Source: Rhodoferax sp. (GTDB lineage: Bacteria; Pseudomonadota; Gammaproteobacteria; Burkholderiales; Burkholderiaceae_C). Taken from it: a DNA stretch of 39,954 nucleotides. Below are positions 32,608-39,954 of the stretch, one piece after another; position 1 is the stretch's first letter; every line of letters begins with the position of its first letter. A model generated the notes under the pieces. That model saw nothing but the letters and a program-made list of their open reading frames with translations. It was not told the origin of the DNA and searched no databases. The DNA lies in NCBI RefSeq assembly GCF_028714215.1, contig NZ_JAQTMS010000046.1, positions 1 to 39,954 of the forward strand. The letters are read 5' to 3'. The position numbers were made by a program, and so were the translations under genes.

Positions 32608-33548
32608 CCTACATCGCTTTGGCCGGACCGACCGCCTCCGGCAAGACCGCGGCCGCGCTGGCGATTGCCCGGCAGCATGACTGCGAAATCATCAGCGTCG
32701 ACTCGGCACTGGTTTATCGCGGCATGGACATTGGCAGCGCCAAACCTTGCGCCGCCGAGCTGGCGGCGGTGCCGCACCACCTGATCAACATCCGTGATCC
32801 GCTGCAAGCCTACAGCGCCGCTGAATTTGTCACCGATGCCAAAAACCTGATCGCCGATATCACGGCGCGCGGCAAGCTGGCGCTGCTGGTGGGTGGCACC
32901 ATGCTGTACTTCAAGGCGCTGCGCGACGGACTCGATGCCATGCCCAAAGCCGACCCGGCGATTCGCGCGGCACTGGAACAGGAAGCCCGGCAGCAAGGTT
33001 GGCCGGCCCTGCACGCCGCACTCGCCCGGGTGGACCCGGCAACGGCGGCGCGCCTGCACCCGGCCGATGCGCAACGCATCGCCCGGGCGCTGGAAGTCTT
33101 TCGGCTGACCGGTCAGCCGCTTTCCTCTTTTCAGCGCACCCGACAGGCCATGCCAGAGACCTGCGCCAAGACCGACCCGAACTGGCTGATTGCGCTGGAG
33201 CCGTCCCAGCGCAGCTGGCTGCATGAGCGCATCGCGCAGCGCTTCGACAGCATGCTGGCCAATGGTTTTCTGGATGAGGTCAAGGTCTTGCGTGCGCGCG
33301 GCGACCTGCATGCCGATCTGCCGGCCATGCGCTGCGTCGGCTACCGGCAGGCCTGGCAAGCGCTAGCTGAACAGTGGCCAGTAAGTGAGTTGCGCGACAA
33401 GGGCATCTTCGCCACGCGCCAGCTGGCCAAACGCCAACTGACCTGGCTGCGCGCCATGCCCGAGCGCCGCGTCGTCGTCTGCGACGCGCCCGACGCGCTG
33501 GCGCAGGCGCTCAGGCTGGTGCAGGCTTTTGTCGAAGGCCGGTCATGA
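32601..33548 (+). CDS. miaA: tRNA dimethylallyltransferase
   Basis: It adds a dimethylallyl group to N6 of A37 in tRNAs reading UNN codons. From GTG 32601 the protein is 315 residues, matching E. coli MiaA (316). The P-loop GPTASGKT is at 9-16, then [40 protein letters not shown], and the tRNA-binding GYRQAWQAL near the C-terminus. In-frame ATGs at 32445, 32490 and 32520 exist, but using them would translate the repeat element and add up to 52 nonconserved residues. The end overlaps the next ABC ATPase gene (ATGA). Confidence 0.93.
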   Translation: MGAYIALAGPTASGKTAAALAIARQHDCEIISVDSALVYRGMDIGSAKPCAAELAAVPHHLINIRDPLQAYSAAEFVTDAKNLIADITARGKLALLVGGTMLYFKALRDGLDAMPKADPAIRAALEQEARQQGWPALHAALARVDPATAARLHPADAQRIARALEVFRLTGQPLSSFQRTRQAMPETCAKTDPNWLIALEPSQRSWLHERIAQRFDSMLANGFLDEVKVLRARGDLHADLPAMRCVGYRQAWQALAEQWPVSELRDKGIFATRQLAKRQLTWLRAMPERRVVVCDAPDALAQALRLVQAFVEGRS

Positions 33549-34189
33549 GTCTGGTCATTACCGATTTGAGCAAGCACTACGGCGACGTGCCGGTGTTCCG
33601 CCAGGTGTCCCTGGAGGTGGCCGACGGCGAATTCGTCGCCATCGTGGGCGACTCCGGCGTCGGCAAATCGACCCTGCTCAACTGCATGGCGGGCCTGGAC
33701 GACTGGGACAGCGGCACGGTGCTGCTCGATGGGCTCGACCTGGGCCGCCTGAACGACGAGCAAAAAGCCCGTCTGCGGCGGGAAAAAACGGGCTTTGTGT
33801 TCCAGGCTTTCCATGTGCTGCCGCACCTCGACGTGGCGCAGAATGTGGCACTGCCACTGCTGCTGTTGAAGCAGCCCAATGCGGCCCGGGTGCAAGCCAT
33901 GCTGGATGCCGTCGGCCTGGGCGACTTGGGCCGGCGCCTGCCGCAGCAACTCAGCGGCGGGCAGTTGCAGCGGGTCGCGATTGCGCGTGCCCTGGTGCAC
34001 CGCCCCAGCCTGCTGCTGGCCGACGAGCCGACCGGCAACCTCGATCCCGGCACCGCCGCCCTGGTGATGGACGCGCTGATTACGCAGACCCGCCAGCACG
34101 GCGCCTCGCTGGTGCTGGTAACCCATTCGCAAGCCGCCGCGGCAAGGGCCGATCGGATCCTCAAGTTGCGCGCGGATGGGGTTTACTGA
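33545..34189 (+). CDS. ABC transporter ATP-binding protein (LolD-like), no adjacent permease
   Basis: This 214-residue ATPase is of the LolD/MacB/FtsE-type exporter class. Walker A is GDSGVGKST at 35-43, the Q-loop is [24 protein letters not shown], the signature is [15 protein letters not shown], and Walker B is [12 protein letters not shown], with the switch His in VTHSQ. Its ATG overlaps the miaA stop (ATGA). The next gene is on the other strand, so no cognate FtsX-like permease is encoded beside it. Either a distant permease pairs with it or the partner was lost. The domain call is firm and the substrate unknown. Confidence 0.92.
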   Translation: MSLVITDLSKHYGDVPVFRQVSLEVADGEFVAIVGDSGVGKSTLLNCMAGLDDWDSGTVLLDGLDLGRLNDEQKARLRREKTGFVFQAFHVLPHLDVAQNVALPLLLLKQPNAARVQAMLDAVGLGDLGRRLPQQLSGGQLQRVAIARALVHRPSLLLADEPTGNLDPGTAALVMDALITQTRQHGASLVLVTHSQAAAARADRILKLRADGVY

Positions 34190-34202
34190 ACCTGGAATTC
34201 CG

Positions 34203-36683
34203 TCAGGGTCCCGACTTGCCGCTGAAGCTGAAGGCGTTCTCGGAAAAAAGCTTGACGCAAACATCCACCACCGCCGGGTCATAAAATTTGCCGCGCTTGT
34301 CCTGCAACTCCTGCAAGGCGGCTTCGATACCCAATGCGGGCCGGTATGGGCGGTGCGAGGAAATCGCTTCCACCACGTCCGCCACCGCGATGATCCTGGC
34401 TTCCAGCAGAATCTGATCGCCCTTGAGGCCGGCCGGATAGCCGCTGCCATCGACATGCTCGTGGTGCTGCAACACCGTTTGGGCGATCGGCCAGAGGAAG
34501 TCCACGTTCTTCAGAATCTCGTAGCCGGCTTCCGGGTGCGTCTTGATCATTTCGTATTCGATTTTGGTGAGCTTGCCCGGTTTGCTCAAAATCTCCGCCG
34601 GGATATGAATCTTGCCGAGGTCATGCACGATGCCGGCCAGATGCAGGCCGTAGACCTTTTGCTCCGGCAGTCCCATGGCGCGCCCGATCGTCACCGCCAG
34701 TTCGGCCACCCGCTGCTGATGGCCGGTGGTGTAGGGGTCGCGCATTTCGACCATGCTGGCAACCGCGCTGATGGTCGACTCCATGCTTTCCTGCAAGCGG
34801 GCCACGCTTTGTTCCTGGGCCACATGGGTGCGCAAGGCACTGATGCCGTAGGCCAGATCGTCCGCCACTTCGGTGATCAGCTTGACTTCCTCGGCGCGGA
34901 AGGCTTCCGGATCGGACGCATAAATCGTCAGGGCGCCCAGTATTTCGGTTTCGCGGCGTAGCGGCAGGGCGATGATGGAACGGTAGCCGCGCTTCACCGA
35001 TTCTTCATGCCAAGGCGTCCAGGCCGATTCGTCGGCCGAATGTTGAAGAATCTGCGTGGTTCCGGTTCTGATCGCGCTGCCCCAGGGGCTGTGGCCGCGC
35101 TCGGTATCGGCCCAGCTGCTTTCAAGTCCGTCCACGTAACCTTCCTCAAAACCGTAACGCGCCATCGGCCGGACGGCATTGGCGTCGTCAGGCTGCGTGA
35201 AACCGACCCAGGCGAAGCGGTAGCCGCCCACATCCACCAGCACGTGACACATTTCTTCCATCAAGGCAATTTCGTTGACCGCATGGACCAGCGCCAGATT
35301 GCAGCTGGAGCGCGTCCTGAGCGTGCGGTTGACGGTCCTCAGCTCGCGTTCGGCCTTTTTGATTTCGGTGACATCGTGAGAAACCGCCGATATGCCCACC
35401 AGTTCCCCGCGCTCGTTCCTGATCGGCGAAAAGGCCAGTGAAACGTCGATCAAACTCCGGTCCTTTCGGACCCGGGTCGTTTCAAACCGTGGTACTTCCT
35501 CACCCAGTTTGATCTTCTCGATCACATCGTGGATTTCCTGCTGGCGGTCGGCCGGAACCAGCAGGTTGGCCGCCTGCCCTATCATCTCGACGGCGGTATA
35601 GCCATAGACGTTCTGGGCACCCAGATTCCAGCTGGTCACCAAGGCCTTCAAATCGGAGCCAACGATAGCGACCACCGAGGATTCGACGATGGCGGCAAGC
35701 TGGCTGCGTGCCGCCTCGGCCAACTCGCGCTCGGTCGTGTCGCGCAGGATGCCCACGGCGTTCCAGCGCTGGTTCAACTGGAGTGCGGAGACCGACAGGG
35801 AGACCGGGAATTCGCTGCCATCCTTGCGCAGGGCGGTCAATTCGGTGGTTCTGCCGATGAACGGGCCGCCACCGGTCAAGCGAAATTTGGAGAGGGCTTC
35901 CTGATAGGCAGCGCGATAACGCTGCGGCACCAGCACCGCAACGAAGTCCCGGCCCAGCACCTCCTCGGCGCCATAGCCGAACAGGCGCACCGCCGCCGGG
36001 TTCCAGTAAGTCAATTCGCGTTGGTCGTCGATCATGACGACGGCATCCTGCGCCGCGTTGGCGATGCCATGGAATCTTTCCTCGCTTTGCCGGATCTCCT
36101 CAAACTGGCTCTGGACTTTCCCCGACAACACTTCCGTATAGCTCTTGTACTCCGAATTTCCCTGGGCCAGCTTCTCGATATAGCCGTCACGCACCAGACT
36201 GAAAAAATACATCAACCCCATGGTCATCAAGCCGGCACCAAAAATCCTGGATTCCGACAAAAAGATGAAACCGTCCTTCCAGGCCACCGTGGAACAGATC
36301 AGCAGCAGGTAGGTCGATGAAAAAATGGTCGCCCTTTTGATGTCCTGCCAGAAGTAGCAATAGACGATGGTCGGATAGAGCCAATAGACCGACATCAAAC
36401 CATTCAGATAAACGGCAAGAAGAACGATGCCGGCCATGATGATCAGAACCCAGTTGGCCGGGAACAAGAATCTGTTCTTGTTTCTGATCCAGATCAACTG
36501 GAGCAGCACGACGACAGACCCGGCAAGATCGAGGGCAATGACGATGGAGGGCCCGGCGGCCCACAAGGAAATGGCGGAGAGAAGGGTTGCAACCAGGGCC
36601 AGCAGGCAACTTGACACCATCAGCTTTTTCTCAACTGCCTGGATGTCGGTCAATGCATCCAACCGAAAAAGTAATGCTTTCAT
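34203..36683 (-). CDS. Membrane PAS-PAS-GAF-HD-GYP cyclic-di-GMP phosphodiesterase
   Basis: This is an 826-residue sensor. N-terminal hydrophobic helices (about 22-165, five or six) are followed by PAS1 (about 200-320; NAAQDAVVMIDDQRELTYWNPAAV), PAS2 (about 325-445), GAF (about 460-620; GGYRFAWVGF, RSIIALPLR) and HD-GYP (about 640-815). The catalytic His687-Asp688 in GIVHDLGKIHIP, HHEH at 740-743 and DGSGYP at 745-750 are intact, so hydrolysis of c-di-GMP is likely. Input signals are unknown. It faces the ABC ATPase end-to-end. The 233-bp stretch upstream (36684-36916) holds no gene, only a 7-bp inverted repeat CTGATCA/TGATCAG at 36726-36732 and 36761-36767. Confidence 0.92.
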   Translation of the reverse strand: MKALLFRLDALTDIQAVEKKLMVSSCLLALVATLLSAISLWAAGPSIVIALDLAGSVVVLLQLIWIRNKNRFLFPANWVLIIMAGIVLLAVYLNGLMSVYWLYPTIVYCYFWQDIKRATIFSSTYLLLICSTVAWKDGFIFLSESRIFGAGLMTMGLMYFFSLVRDGYIEKLAQGNSEYKSYTEVLSGKVQSQFEEIRQSEERFHGIANAAQDAVVMIDDQRELTYWNPAAVRLFGYGAEEVLGRDFVAVLVPQRYRAAYQEALSKFRLTGGGPFIGRTTELTALRKDGSEFPVSLSVSALQLNQRWNAVGILRDTTERELAEAARSQLAAIVESSVVAIVGSDLKALVTSWNLGAQNVYGYTAVEMIGQAANLLVPADRQQEIHDVIEKIKLGEEVPRFETTRVRKDRSLIDVSLAFSPIRNERGELVGISAVSHDVTEIKKAERELRTVNRTLRTRSSCNLALVHAVNEIALMEEMCHVLVDVGGYRFAWVGFTQPDDANAVRPMARYGFEEGYVDGLESSWADTERGHSPWGSAIRTGTTQILQHSADESAWTPWHEESVKRGYRSIIALPLRRETEILGALTIYASDPEAFRAEEVKLITEVADDLAYGISALRTHVAQEQSVARLQESMESTISAVASMVEMRDPYTTGHQQRVAELAVTIGRAMGLPEQKVYGLHLAGIVHDLGKIHIPAEILSKPGKLTKIEYEMIKTHPEAGYEILKNVDFLWPIAQTVLQHHEHVDGSGYPAGLKGDQILLEARIIAVADVVEAISSHRPYRPALGIEAALQELQDKRGKFYDPAVVDVCVKLFSENAFSFSGKSGP

Positions 36684-36916
36684 GGCAAGCCCCTATTCCC
36701 GCACTTCTGAACCGCTGACCCGAGCCTGATCAATCTCCCGCCGCGCCCGCAATAGACGGGTGATCAGTCAAAGAGGCGAGGCAACGGACACCTCCAGCGC
36801 AAGCGGCCAAAACTCGGTGAATCGGGGTCGACTGGACCTCAATCCGGCAGTTGCGCCCAACCATCAGCGCGGGCCGCCGCAGCACGGCAAAAGTGCTGGC
36901 GGCGAGCACTGGCGCT

Positions 36917-37348
36917 TCAATCAATCGCCAAACGCTGGACGCCGGCGGCGGGCTGCTTCTTGGGCAATGTCAGGGTCAATACGCCCATGTCATACTTGGC
37001 CTTGGCCTGTGTCTGGTCGATGTCCGCCGGCAACTGGAAACTGCGCGACACGGCACCAAAGTAGCGCTCGCTGCGCAGCACTTTTTCATCCTTGGCGCTG
37101 CTGTCCTGCTGCTTCACTTCAGCCCGCAGTGTCACCACGTTGCCGTCCAGCGAAACCTGGATTTCGTCCTTGCTGACACCCGGTATTTCGGCCTGCACGG
37201 TGTAGCTGCCATTGCTCTCCTTGACATCGAGCTTGATCTGTGCCGGACTCGGCAAGGGATCGCCGTGCAGGGGTTTGATATAGAAACCGGGCGCTACATC
37301 GCGAAAAAAGTCGTCGAAAAGATTGCCGCGGTTGATCAGTGCGTTCAT
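36917..37348 (-). CDS. Hsp20 / alpha-crystallin small heat-shock protein
   Basis: This 143-residue ATP-independent holdase binds unfolding proteins. From ATG 37348 it begins MNALINRGNLFDDFFRDVAPGFYIKPL, a class-A bacterial sHsp start. The alpha-crystallin domain (about 35-125) has IKLDVKESNGSYTVQAEIPGVSKDEIQV, a YFGAVSRSFQLP strand, and the A-x4-G-x-L signature in AKYDMGVLTLTLPKK. The C-terminal tail (AAGVQRLAID) has no clear I-x-I motif, unusual for oligomerising members. An extension to 37411 was rejected because AGGAGAGG lies just before 37348. An FNR-type box and a sigma70-like promoter lie upstream. Confidence 0.93.
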   Translation of the reverse strand: MNALINRGNLFDDFFRDVAPGFYIKPLHGDPLPSPAQIKLDVKESNGSYTVQAEIPGVSKDEIQVSLDGNVVTLRAEVKQQDSSAKDEKVLRSERYFGAVSRSFQLPADIDQTQAKAKYDMGVLTLTLPKKQPAAGVQRLAID

Positions 37349-37416
37349 AGCCTCTCCTTTACCTACTTTGCCTGGATGACACCCCACGGCCCCGATGACC
37401 ATGGGCTCCATGACCC

Positions 37417-37477
37417 TATATGGGGCCAGCTAGTGAGGCTCTCAAGAACCGACCGGAGAGGGCTTGATAAAAATCAA
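37417..37477 (-). promoter_or_regulatory. Perfect FNR/Anr-type box and promoter for hsp20
   Basis: TTGATAAAAATCAA at 37464-37477 is a perfect TTGAT-N4-ATCAA palindrome. On the minus strand it is followed by TTGAGA (37445-37440), a 17-bp spacer, and CATATA (37422-37417), giving a predicted start near 37410. The box centre is then near -60, where class I Crp/Fnr activators bind. The site is downstream of the exbD stop, so it belongs to hsp20. The Crp/Fnr regulator at 30311-31069 has the matching recognition residues. Positions are read from sequence and regulation is inferred. Confidence 0.68.
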
Positions 37478-37510
37478 TGGCGCCGCTGTTATGAACTTTT
37501 CCGCAAATTC

Positions 37511-37942
37511 TTAACGCGCGTACTCGTCGAGGCCAACGACACCGATTTTTTGCAGCCCGAGCTGCTGCGAAGCGCTCAACACCAGCGCCACCGTGTCGTA
37601 TTTGGCATTGCGGTGCGGCCGGACATGGATTTCCGGCTGCTCGGGCAGTTGCGCGGCGGCTTGCAGTCGCTGGTTCAACTGGGTCGAATCTGCCAGTGGT
37701 TCGCCGTTCCACAACAGCTGGTTCTGCACCGTCACCTCGATTCGCACCACTACGGGTTCGCTACTCGCCGGGGGCTGCAGTCCGCCCGGCAGTTCCATGT
37801 TCACCGAATGCAACTGGATCGGAATGGTGATGATGAGCATCACCAGCAGCACCAGCAAGACATCGATCAGCGGCGTGATGTTCATGCCCGAACTGAATTC
37901 AGGCTCTCCCGGCTCCAGGGCGCCGTCAAAGTCAATCGCCAT
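37511..37942 (-). CDS. exbD: ExbD/TolR biopolymer transport protein (second copy)
   Basis: This is a 143-residue single-span inner-membrane protein of the proton-driven ExbB-ExbD/TolQ-TolR motor. The membrane segment NITPLIDVLLVLLVMLIITIPI carries the essential proton-carrying Asp27. The periplasmic domain ends in the family-typical KYDTVALVLSASQQLGLQKIGVVGL. The ATG at 37942 overlaps the upstream exbD by 11 bp. An extension to 38077 lies inside that gene and is rejected. Tandem exbD genes after one exbB suggest a heteromeric ExbD pair, as in some TonB systems of Xanthomonas. Confidence 0.92.
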   Translation of the reverse strand: MAIDFDGALEPGEPEFSSGMNITPLIDVLLVLLVMLIITIPIQLHSVNMELPGGLQPPASSEPVVVRIEVTVQNQLLWNGEPLADSTQLNQRLQAAAQLPEQPEIHVRPHRNAKYDTVALVLSASQQLGLQKIGVVGLDEYAR

Positions 37943-38357
37943 GGGGCGGCTCCGTGACAAAGCCAATGCGCGTGATGCCGGCCTGCTGGCAGGCATACAG
38001 GACCCGGGCCACGGCTTCGTAGTCGGCCCGGGCGTCGCCCCGGATATGCACCTCCGGTTGCGGCGTTTGACCGGCAATCTTGCGCAGCCTGTCGCGCAGA
38101 CTTTGCTGATCCGTCAACCGGGCATCGAACCAGTAGCTGGCGCCAGCGGCGTCGACCGAGATCAGCACCGTCTCGGGCTGGCTTTGGCGCAACTGGTTGG
38201 CTTGGCGGGGCAGGCGCACCGCCACCGAGGTGTTGATGACCGGAATGGTGATCAGGAAAATGATCAGCAGCACCAGCATCACGTCGACCAGCGGCGTGGT
38301 GTTGATCTCGGACAGGTCGGCATCCTCGTCCAGCGTTTCCGGGTAGCTGATGGCCAT
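37932..38357 (-). CDS. exbD: ExbD/TolR biopolymer transport protein (first copy)
   Basis: This is a 141-residue protein. An acidic cytoplasmic lead (PETLDEDADLSEINTTP) precedes the membrane helix LVDVMLVLLIIFLITIPV, with the conserved Asp25. A periplasmic ExbD domain follows, including PEVHIRGDARADYEAVARVLYACQQAGITRIGFV. It starts 3 bp after exbB and overlaps the second exbD by 11 bp, so the three are one operon. It is clearly different from the second copy beyond the helix, which argues for specialised roles over a recent duplication. Confidence 0.93.
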   Translation of the reverse strand: MAISYPETLDEDADLSEINTTPLVDVMLVLLIIFLITIPVINTSVAVRLPRQANQLRQSQPETVLISVDAAGASYWFDARLTDQQSLRDRLRKIAGQTPQPEVHIRGDARADYEAVARVLYACQQAGITRIGFVTEPPHGD

Positions 38358-38360
38358 GCT

Positions 38361-39245
38361 TCAGGCGCCCTTGCGGCTGCCGGCGCCGACCTGGGTCTTG
38401 TCGATTTCCACCAGCAGCTGCGTATGCAGCTCCGAGCCAAAACCCCTGACCGCATGCAGCGTCACCCGGTTGCGCCGCAGCAGCCAGTTGTAGCCCAGCA
38501 CCGCCGGCACCGCCACGGCCAATCCCAGGGCCGTCATGATCAAGGCCTCGCCCACCGGGCCGGCCACTTTTTCGATCGAGGCCTGGCCCGAAACGCCAAT
38601 CGTCACCAGCGCGTTGTAAATGCCCCAAACGGTACCGAAGAGACCGACAAACGGCGCCGTGGAGCCGACCGTGGCCAGTACCGACAAACCCTCCTGGCTG
38701 CGCATTTGCAGGGTCGCCACCGATTGCACGATGTCCTGGCTGAGCCAACTGCTGATATCCACCTGACGCGCCAGGCTGGGGTGGCGGCGCGCCGCCTCCA
38801 GCGCCGACACCGCCATGCCACGGAACACACTGCCATCGTCCAGCGCTTGCGCGCGCTGCGGCCAGGCATCGGCGCTGGCAAAAGCTTTCTTGGCGGCCAG
38901 CACCTGCGCGTTCAGACGCGCCTGTTCGAGGTACTTGGCGATGATGAAGTACCAACTCAGCAGGGACATGACGGCCAGAATCAACAGCGTCGACCGGGCC
39001 ACCCAATCGCCCTGCGCCCACACCGCACGCAGGCCGTAGGGATTGCCGACCGGCTCGGTCTGCGGTGGCGTGATGGCCGGACTGGTGTTAGCTGCTACCA
39101 CACTGCTGGTGGCCGACGCCGCCAGCGTCACCGGTGCCGGCGCCACGCTTGACTGCGCCCGCACCAGGCCTGCGCTGCCCAGCAGCAACGCGCATGAAAG
39201 CAGCCAGATCGGGGCTGCTCGCGCCGTGAGAAATTTTTTCAACAT
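38361..39245 (-). CDS. exbB: ExbB/TolQ/MotA-family proton channel
   Basis: This 294-residue protein energises TonB-type transport with ExbD. From ATG 39245 it begins with a cleavable signal (LLSCALLLGSAGLVRA, cut before QSS) and an Ala/Thr/Pro-rich linker, as in long ExbB forms. It then has a first helix (about 85-107) and the MotA/TolQ/ExbB domain with MRSQEGLSVLATVGSTAPFVGLFGTVWGIYNAL and GPVGEALIMTALGLAVAVPAVLGYNWL. An extension to 39308 was rejected. It lies between the proline-rich gene and two exbD genes. TolQ is less likely because of the signal peptide and the absence of tol-pal neighbours. Confidence 0.93.
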   Translation of the reverse strand: MLKKFLTARAAPIWLLSCALLLGSAGLVRAQSSVAPAPVTLAASATSSVVAANTSPAITPPQTEPVGNPYGLRAVWAQGDWVARSTLLILAVMSLLSWYFIIAKYLEQARLNAQVLAAKKAFASADAWPQRAQALDDGSVFRGMAVSALEAARRHPSLARQVDISSWLSQDIVQSVATLQMRSQEGLSVLATVGSTAPFVGLFGTVWGIYNALVTIGVSGQASIEKVAGPVGEALIMTALGLAVAVPAVLGYNWLLRRNRVTLHAVRGFGSELHTQLLVEIDKTQVGAGSRKGA

Positions 39246-39312
39246 GATGCTTTCCTGGGCTCCTTGAGAAACGGGGTAAAAACGATTGACGGGTTCTCGA
39301 TCGGCCATGGGG

Positions 39313-39954
39313 CTATTTGCACTTGTCCATGGCCACTGCGATGGGGATGGTTATCAGGCTGACCAAACTACCGCCGGCGTTCGGACCTATGCAATCGGGC
39401 TTTCCGGCGCCCGCGACACCTTCCGCCACTCGGTCACGGCGCTGGCCGCCGTTGAGTTGCTCGTTGGCCAGCTCGGACAGGCTGCGCTGGCGCGACGGGT
39501 TGTACATATTGGGATACAGGCCCGTTAGCGGCTTCGGCGCGCCGGATGCCGTTTGCGCCGCACCGGGTCCGGCCGGTGGCGTCGCTGCGGGCGCCCGTTC
39601 CACCGGTGTGATGGCCGCCGGCCGGGCCGGCGCGGCCGTTGGCACGGGTGCCGTGGAAGGAAGCGGGGCAGCCGTTGGCGTTGGTGCCGGTGCTGGTGCC
39701 GGAACAGACGCAGGCATCGGTGTCGGCGTCGGCTCCGGCATGGGTGTTGGCGCTGGTGCAGGCGCTGGTGTTGGCGCTGGAACTGGCACGGGCTCCGGCG
39801 GCGTTTCGATTGGCAGCACCGGCTCGGGCTTGGGCAGCACCGGCTCTGGTTTGGGCAACACGGGCTCGGGCTTGGGTGCTACCGGCAGCGGGACCGGCGG
39901 GGGCGTTTCTGGCAGCACGACTTGACGCACAACAGGCACCGGTGGCGGTGGCAA
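39313..39954 (-). CDS. Proline-rich TonB-like protein, N-terminus beyond window
   Basis: This open frame enters from the window edge, with 213 residues visible. The first about 110 residues are Pro/Ala/Val/Glu/Lys-rich, including three exact tandem PKPEPVL units (residues 27-47, nt 39814-39876) and long (A/T)P runs, as in the periplasm-spanning region of TonB. The C-terminal about 70 residues (SLSELANEQLNGGQRRDRVAEGVAGAG, then KPDCIGPNAGG, ending MDKCK) do not show a TonB carboxy-terminal fold signature (YP.....G.V). They carry two cysteines that might form a disulfide. The location directly upstream of exbB-exbD-exbD supports a role as energy transducer or accessory. The family is uncertain. 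Confidence 0.62.
   Translation of the reverse strand: MPPPPVPVVRQVVLPETPPPVPLPVAPKPEPVLPKPEPVLPKPEPVLPIETPPEPVPVPAPTPAPAPAPTPMPEPTPTPMPASVPAPAPAPTPTAAPLPSTAPVPTAAPARPAAITPVERAPAATPPAGPGAAQTASGAPKPLTGLYPNMYNPSRQRSLSELANEQLNGGQRRDRVAEGVAGAGKPDCIGPNAGGSLVSLITIPIAVAMDKCK

Noticed and set aside
37593..39152. 519-codon plus-strand open frame
   Set aside because: Antisense to the exbB/exbD genes, which have clear motifs.
39317..39925. Gly/Ala-repeat plus-strand open frame (GAGAGAG-like)
   Set aside because: Reverse complement of the proline-rich repeat of the TonB-like gene. Its repeat character is a by-product.
1..39954. tRNA/rRNA genes, CRISPR arrays, IS elements, prophage
   Set aside because: The intergenic gaps are short and none shows cloverleaf-like, repeat-spacer or transposase signals. 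All long frames belong to ordinary chromosomal families.

Overview
The window reads as a chromosomal segment from a GC-rich betaproteobacterium, most likely Burkholderiales and probably Comamonadaceae (Rhodoferax/Polaromonas-like). This rests on protein character, an Entner-Doudoroff edd-eda pair, an algC-waaC-waaA lipopolysaccharide block, and one copy of a GC-rich intergenic repeat I associate with Comamonadaceae genomes. No rRNA, tRNA, CRISPR array, phage or IS gene was seen. Genes are tightly packed and no gene-free stretch exceeds about 250 bp.

Layout. (1) 1-340: tail of a DUF2807 repeat protein. (2) 395-2973, minus: eda and edd, with GTAAC/GTTAC inverted repeats upstream of edd. (3) 3164-6416, plus: periplasmic Cu/Zn superoxide dismutase, a DUF2157/GDYXXLXY membrane pair, and pdxH. 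(4) 6438-12511, minus: AEC carrier, DUF3299 protein, FtsX-type ABC permease and ATPase (possibly metal-linked), and a PAS/GGDEF/EAL c-di-GMP protein. (5) 12726-13265, minus: msrA. (6) 13437-20559, plus: TetR regulator, RND adaptor and pump, a divergent isoaspartyl-methyltransferase-like protein, and a TolC-type channel, which together form a tripartite efflux system. (7) 20588-24331, minus: waaA, waaC, algC (LPS inner core and sugar nucleotide supply). (8) 24457-27458, plus: Ada/AlkA fusion, ogt, DMT exporter (alkylation repair). (9) 27620-31069: a second GroEL without GroES and a host-attachment family protein on plus, facing a universal stress protein and a Crp/Fnr regulator on minus. (10) 31310-34189, plus: Bcr/CflA-type MFS pump, miaA, and an ABC ATPase with no adjacent permease. 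(11) 34203-36683, minus: PAS/PAS/GAF/HD-GYP phosphodiesterase. (12) 36917-37348, minus: Hsp20, with a perfect FNR-type box upstream. (13) 37511-39954, minus: two ExbD, one ExbB, and a proline-rich TonB-like protein cut by the window end.

The most interesting themes are as follows. The low-oxygen/stress set comprises orphan GroEL, Host_attach, Usp, a Crp/Fnr with an FNR-like recognition helix, and an Hsp20 about 6 kb away carrying the matching DNA site. The edd upstream region has a HexR-like operator cluster. The ABC exporter has a histidine-rich periplasmic loop next to DUF3299. The Exb operon ends in a Pro-rich partner lacking a recognisable TonB C-terminal domain.
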